Assembly (NCBI GenBank): GCA_964545415.1
Contig: CAZJFP010000029.1
Span: 1-9,048 of the forward strand
Reading direction: 5' to 3'
DNA length: 9,048 nt
DNA from: CAJBLF01 sp964545415
Lineage (GTDB): Bacteria; Patescibacteriota; Gracilibacteria; Absconditabacterales; Absconditicoccaceae
Positions within the stretch are counted from its first letter, which is position 1, and each line of letters starts with the position of its first letter. The position numbers and the translations under genes are program-made. Positions 5,312 through 9,048 of this stretch are shown piece by piece. The notes beneath the pieces were generated by a model. The model worked only from the letters and a program-made list of their open reading frames with translations, did no database searches and was not told the DNA's origin.

Positions 5312-7526
5312 TATGTAGAATTACCGACAGATCTGGATAAGAATCTAACGCTTTGCTGTTACCAATTCGCATACCCTTTCGATAATTCTTCAGATATTTC
5401 AAGTTAGAAGGTTTCAAGAAAAAGTCCCTTAGAATTAGATAAACTTCTTGAAACAGTTTTCCTGATTTGGAATAATGTCGGTTCATGAAACGAGCCGTAC
5501 TCTGACCCATTTGCTGCCAGTAGAAACTCATATCTTTACTTGTTGATTTTGATACTTTGTGCCATAGAAGTGCATTTGGTGCAACCCAAATATTTAAACC
5601 CTTTGATCGTATACGCTCGGAGAAATCCCAATCCTCGTAAAAGAAAAAGAAACCCTCGTCAAATAGCCCTACGTTGTCGAATGCACGTTTATGCATTAAT
5701 AAACCACAGGTAGGAGCATATTCAATTTTCCGCGGGATGTCAAAATCAATCTGAGACCGGTTGTCTTTAAGTTTAATCGTTGGTGGAAATTTTCTAAAAT
5801 AGCCTCCATCCGCCCAAACATCACTCCGATCAAGAGGTCCATTTTTAGGAGGATAGTAACAAATTTTGGGCATCACAATTGCACAGTCATGATCAGCATT
5901 AGCAACTTGAACCATTTCGGTCACCATTTTTGGATCACAGACAGTATCGTTGTTAAGGATTAACACGAATTTATAACCGGCAAGCAAGGCTCTAATAATT
6001 CCTTTGTTAAATCCTATCGGCACTCCAAAATTGTGCCCTAAGTCCAACACTTCAACATCAGGAAACTGTCTCTGAACCAGATCAACTGTTTTATCAGTAG
6101 AGCCATTATCTACCAGGTAGGTTTGATAAGGACCACCTTCGAGCTTGACAAGTGAATTGAGGCACTCCAAAGTATCGGCCGCATTGTTATAACTTAGAAC
6201 AACGATAGCCAGGTTTTCTGACCCATCTACTTCAGTTTTCAATTGAACCTCTGCTCCAGACCGTTTCTGCAATATACGTTTCGCCAACTGCTTTGATTCA
6301 CCAATGATATCGTCTGCTTCCCTATGAATAAATTCAGCTGATCTTCCGATGATATGGACATTTTGTGTCTGTTGGATCTGTTTAATTGCAGACGCAACAA
6401 TTTCTTCATAGCCTATTTTGTAAATTGGATATGCGTAATCTTCGCGTACAACTAAACTATCTATTACATCTTTAGATTGTATGTAACCAGCCTTTTCAAG
6501 ATCTTTAATCACTTTTCCTGCTGGGTCATTTTCGTAAGAGGTAACTTCAGCACAAATCACGGAATTTCCTGGAGGTGTATTAAATCGGCTCATGTGCTTA
6601 AACTCTACTTTTCGATTGATTGCGACATCCGAATCAATATAATATACCCAATGGTAAGGTCCGGCTTCCGGTTTGTTTATCAACAAATAAACAGCATCCA
6701 CTTTCTGGTAACTTAAGGAAACATCGATACCGAGCATTTTCCCCGTGTGTGTCAGGGGGAGCGTAGAAATTATTGTGTCGCATTCGAAAAATTTTGTCTC
6801 ACCATTTACTTGATACTGAATTCCAACTATTTTTTCACCTTCACGTAAAATGTTCGTTACTTCCGAATTGAGCATGACAGAGTCTTTTACATTGCGATAG
6901 AATGCATCACAAATCGATCCATATCCTCCTTCGAGGGGATAATAAAAATATGCAAAATACTTGCGAGATTTGCCGTCCATTTTTTTGAAAGGATTGACAA
7001 GACGAGCTTTTTTTAATGCCCATAATACAGAAATTTGATCTGCTGGTATACGGAAGATTTTTTCTGTGGAAGGTCTAAAGAAGTTTTCGTGTAAAACTTT
7101 TCCATAGTGGTTAAGAATGTAATCTTCAAAACTTTTGGGTTCATTGATTTTGTTTGGAGGGTTGATAAGGTCTTTTAGTAATAAAAGAGCTTCTTTTTGG
7201 GGAAGCAATCGTATCAATTCCAATGGATTTATTGGATCGTTTACCCAGGCATTTCTAACGTATAGCTTGCTCCTACGTACGTGTCGTATCATTGGATTTA
7301 GCCGAAAAACAGAACGCAAAACATCTTCATCGTTAGTAAAAAATCGATGAGCTGCAAAGTCGCATGAAAACCCGTGCCAGTTAAAGCTTCTTGCCAGACC
7401 GCCATAATAAGATTCACGTTCAAACACTTGGACATCAACCCCATAAAGTTTCAGATAGTAAGCTGATGAGAGACCAGCGACACCTGCCCCAAGTATGGCA
7501 ATTTTTTTCATGTTTATGTCTGACAT
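5292..7526 (-). CDS. Fused FAD-dependent (UGM/PPO-like) oxidoreductase and GT2 glycosyltransferase
   Basis: A 744-residue two-domain protein in one uninterrupted frame. Residues 7-420 are a flavin oxidoreductase of the amine-oxidase/UDP-galactopyranose-mutase-like group common in polysaccharide clusters. They carry the dinucleotide fold GAGVAGLSSAYYL (13-25) with E36 to bind ribose, YYGGLARSF (40-48), DFAAHRFFTNDEDV (56-69), FRPSTEKIFRIPADQIS (150-166), YPLEGGYGSI (196-205), and the closing FAD stretch VHIIGRSAE...DDIIGES (390-411). Residues 421-437 form a polar linker. Residues 438-690 are a GT2 (GT-A) domain with IVVLSYNNAADTL (441-453), YLVDNGSTDKT (470-480), LILNNDT as the DXD equivalent (522-528), YEDWDFSERI (630-639) and HKVSKST (656-662). 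This domain resembles rhamnosyl- or galactofuranosyl-transferase-like proteins. The start at 7526 is favoured over M6 (7511) because GGGA (7532-7535) lies 5 nt upstream of it. Substrates are unknown. Confidence 0.88.
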   Translation of the reverse strand: MSDINMKKIAILGAGVAGLSSAYYLKLYGVDVQVFERESYYGGLARSFNWHGFSCDFAAHRFFTNDEDVLRSVFRLNPMIRHVRRSKLYVRNAWVNDPINPLELIRLLPQKEALLLLKDLINPPNKINEPKSFEDYILNHYGKVLHENFFRPSTEKIFRIPADQISVLWALKKARLVNPFKKMDGKSRKYFAYFYYPLEGGYGSICDAFYRNVKDSVMLNSEVTNILREGEKIVGIQYQVNGETKFFECDTIISTLPLTHTGKMLGIDVSLSYQKVDAVYLLINKPEAGPYHWVYYIDSDVAINRKVEFKHMSRFNTPPGNSVICAEVTSYENDPAGKVIKDLEKAGYIQSKDVIDSLVVREDYAYPIYKIGYEEIVASAIKQIQQTQNVHIIGRSAEFIHREADDIIGESKQLAKRILQKRSGAEVQLKTEVDGSENLAIVVLSYNNAADTLECLNSLVKLEGGPYQTYLVDNGSTDKTVDLVQRQFPDVEVLDLGHNFGVPIGFNKGIIRALLAGYKFVLILNNDTVCDPKMVTEMVQVANADHDCAIVMPKICYYPPKNGPLDRSDVWADGGYFRKFPPTIKLKDNRSQIDFDIPRKIEYAPTCGLLMHKRAFDNVGLFDEGFFFFYEDWDFSERIRSKGLNIWVAPNALLWHKVSKSTSKDMSFYWQQMGQSTARFMNRHYSKSGKLFQEVYLILRDFFLKPSNLKYLKNYRKGMRIGNSKALDSYPDLSVILHNDTKND

Positions 7527-7531
7527 ATGAG

Positions 7532-7535
7532 TCCC
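7532..7535 (-). promoter_or_regulatory. Ribosome binding site GGGA deciding the start of the fusion gene
   Basis: On the minus strand TTGGGAC lies 5 nt before the ATG at 7526, inside the 14-nt gap behind the regulator stop (7541). No comparable site precedes the second in-frame ATG at 7511, so the upstream start is preferred. Confidence 0.6.
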
Positions 7536-7540
7536 AAATT

Positions 7541-8875
7541 CTAATTGACTATTATTGGCAACACAATTGTGTAAACCACTTGATAGCGGACAACCATGTT
7601 GGAAGGCTTACCAGTAACATCTATACCACCAATAAAGTATATATTTCCACCAAGTGAAGCGATTTGAGAACCTTTGGCTGGTACAACAGTTGGTTTTTCC
7701 GTGTAAGCGGACCACATATTATTCTGGGGAACGTAATTTTGTAATTGAATGTCTCCATTATCTTCAATACTAAATAAAAACAAAGTGCCTGACACTTCAT
7801 GTCCACCAATAAATTGAGCATCATTATCTAAAGACAACTGAAGGCTCCACGGATTATCAACCCCATTATCAAGATTTGGTGAATAGACGTAGTTCGTCAG
7901 GCTGGATTCGCCATTGGAACTCCCACCAACGATAAAAACCACATCCCCTAATACAATGGCGCTGCTTGATGTTCGAGGACCTGGCAAAGAGGTCATTTCA
8001 GTCCAATCGTCATCCTTCGGATCATAACGTAGAACAGTGTTTGTGTCTTTTGTGCCATTCCAGCCCCCAAAGAGATATAGATTGCCTTCATAGGAGGCAA
8101 TTCCATAATTGGCAAGGCCTATGGACATCGGTTTCTTTTCCTCCCATTTGTCAGCACGGGGATCATAAACTTCAAGTTTCTCATTAAGACTGTTATCGGC
8201 TTTTAGTCCACCAGGGACATATATTTTTCCACCCAAGATCACCGCACCAGCTGCTTTGACCGCAGTTGGTTTGGGCTGGAGTTCTGACCAACTGTTTGTT
8301 GCACGGGAATATACTTCCAGAGCATCTGAAACACCAACATCAGAAACTCCACCAATTGCATAAATTTCGTCGTTCCAACCCACCACAGCCATTTGCTCCC
8401 GTGCTATCGTTAACGGAGCCATTTCTCTCCAGTGTTCCTGATTTAGGGTATCAATCAATGCGTTGCTGGTAGGTGTTGGAGTAGCAAACAAACCGCTTTG
8501 TGAGATTAATGTTGATAAAACTATAAGAAAGACGACTGCAGTAAGAATAATTGCCCACCTGTATTTATCATAAAATGACTCGATTTTACTTAATTTAATA
8601 GTTTGCTTCTCAACTATTGTTGTAATTATGCGTTCATTTTCTGTTTCCGGGATTGGTGAGTTAATTAATTTGTGCTCTATTGCATGTAGAGTTGCTTCAG
8701 TGCGTGATGACACTCCAAGCTTCTTAAACACATTGTTAAGGTGTACTTTAACAGTATTTACACTAATAAACAGCTCTTGAGCGATTTCTTTGTTGCTTTT
8801 TCCTTGCCCTAAGAGCCGCAAAATTTCAATTTCACGATCTGTCAATCCAGGTAGTCCGTCTATCTCAGCAGTCAC
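7541..8875 (-). CDS. Membrane-anchored LuxR-type HTH regulator with extracellular Kelch beta-propeller
   Basis: A 444-residue single-pass protein. Residues 9-64 are a LuxR/GerE HTH: LTDREIEILRLLGQGKSNKE, then IAQELFISVNTVKVHLNNVF with the recognition helix, then KKLGVSSRTEA. A charged linker (65-105) leads to one transmembrane helix (RWAIILTAVVFLIVLSTLIS, 106-125) and a TPTPTS linker. Residues 148-434 form six Kelch blades, with the Gly-Gly motif at IYAIGG, IYVPGG, LYLFGG, VFIVGG and IYFIGG; the fifth (LFLFSI, 365-370) has lost it. Blade tryptophans are W149, W196, W244, W291, W343 and W388. W149 at the N-terminal edge probably completes the last blade. The tail is YTIVLPIIVN. Expected topology puts the HTH inside and the propeller outside. 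The start is GTG at 8875, the first start after an in-frame stop, with no ribosome site; TTG at 8845, directly at the HTH, is an alternative. It heads the glycan operon and may regulate it. Confidence 0.87.
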   Translation of the reverse strand: MTAEIDGLPGLTDREIEILRLLGQGKSNKEIAQELFISVNTVKVHLNNVFKKLGVSSRTEATLHAIEHKLINSPIPETENERIITTIVEKQTIKLSKIESFYDKYRWAIILTAVVFLIVLSTLISQSGLFATPTPTSNALIDTLNQEHWREMAPLTIAREQMAVVGWNDEIYAIGGVSDVGVSDALEVYSRATNSWSELQPKPTAVKAAGAVILGGKIYVPGGLKADNSLNEKLEVYDPRADKWEEKKPMSIGLANYGIASYEGNLYLFGGWNGTKDTNTVLRYDPKDDDWTEMTSLPGPRTSSSAIVLGDVVFIVGGSSNGESSLTNYVYSPNLDNGVDNPWSLQLSLDNDAQFIGGHEVSGTLFLFSIEDNGDIQLQNYVPQNNMWSAYTEKPTVVPAKGSQIASLGGNIYFIGGIDVTGKPSNMVVRYQVVYTIVLPIIVN

Positions 8876-8883
8876 AATTCTTT

Positions 8884-8913
8884 ATTATACAAGCAAACAG
8901 ACGGGCTCGTCAG
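8884..8913 (-). promoter_or_regulatory. Putative promoter of the regulator-glycan operon
   Basis: On the minus strand CTGACG (8908-8913, 4/6 of TTGACA) and a perfect TATAAT (8884-8889) are 18 bp apart. Transcription would start at about 8876-8877, one or two bases before the GTG start at 8875, which would make the message leaderless or nearly so. The imperfect palindrome GACG-N4-CGTC (8900-8911) overlaps the -35 and spacer. Confidence 0.55.
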
Positions 8914-8937
8914 GAATGGTTTATTAATCGGACTGAT

Positions 8938-9048
8938 TTATTTCTTATAAATATATATTGGGAAGAAATATTTCCAGTTCCCCGTCGAGGGCACATTCCC
9001 ACTAACGTAATTCTTTTGCCCCTGACCGCCATACCAACTGGCTTCTGC
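8938..9048 (-). CDS. C-terminal end of a probable exported protein (partial)
   Basis: Reading minus-strand from the right edge, one frame gives 36 residues before TAA (8938-8940). The sequence is rich in Gly, Asn, Ser and Trp and ends in NWKYFFPIYIYKK. That hydrophobic FPI ending resembles the LPI tail of the neighbouring Kelch regulator and the short aromatic/LPL tails I recall for exported Chloroflexota proteins. Other frames through these 111 bases are also open, so coding is not proven. The call rests on residue composition, the tail motif, and the fit with a promoter placed just downstream for the next gene. No terminator is visible between it and that promoter. Confidence 0.45.
   Translation of the reverse strand, partial: AEASWYGGQGQKNYVSGNVPSTGNWKYFFPIYIYKK

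Noticed and set aside
7391..8472. Plus-strand open frames opposite the Kelch regulator
   Set aside because: Antisense to clear HTH and Kelch motifs, with no ribosome sites or recognisable domains.
8938..9048. Plus-strand frame open to the right edge
   Set aside because: It has no start codon with a ribosome site, and its translation looks less protein-like than the minus-strand frame ending in a FPI tail.

Overview
The window is about 9 kb of bacterial surface-glycan and cell-envelope DNA, AT-rich by eye at roughly 40% GC. Several traits fit a Chloroflexota (Anaerolineae-like) bacterium. One is a LuxR-type HTH at the N-terminus of a membrane protein with an outward Kelch propeller. Another is exported proteins ending in a short hydrophobic LPI/FPI tail. 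A third is an Ala/Tyr-rich repeat surface protein. This taxonomic call is an inference from protein style; no rRNA or marker gene is present.

Layout, plus strand: (1) the last 37 codons of a gene entering from the left edge, probably a glycosyltransferase; (2) a GT4-family glycosyltransferase 2 nt behind it; (3) a 134-bp gap with a plausible promoter; (4) a secreted 438-residue protein of four degenerate ~100-residue repeats, closed by a strong intrinsic terminator; (5) a small lipoprotein with a carboxypeptidase-regulatory-like beta domain, which lies past that terminator and has no obvious promoter of its own.

Layout, minus strand, read right to left: a four-gene run with gaps or overlaps of at most 20 nt. 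It encodes a LuxR-HTH/transmembrane/Kelch regulator, a fused FAD oxidoreductase/GT2 glycosyltransferase, a zinc-ribbon SAM methyltransferase, and a polytopic membrane protein of the LPG-synthase-TM/flippase-like type. A promoter with a perfect TATAAT sits directly in front of the regulator. The operon runs tail-to-tail into the lipoprotein gene, with a 14-bp overlap of the two coding ends. At the right edge there is probably the C-terminal end of another exported protein on the minus strand.

Working together: the glycosyltransferases, the UDP-galactopyranose-mutase-like oxidoreductase domain, the methyltransferase and the membrane protein look like part of a glycan (exopolysaccharide, glycolipid or glycoprotein) pathway. 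The secreted repeat protein and lipoprotein look like surface components. The membrane-bound regulator could link an extracellular state to transcription of the glycan operon. That last point is a hypothesis from gene order and domain architecture. There is no gene-free stretch longer than 300 bases, and no RNA gene, CRISPR array or mobile element was seen.
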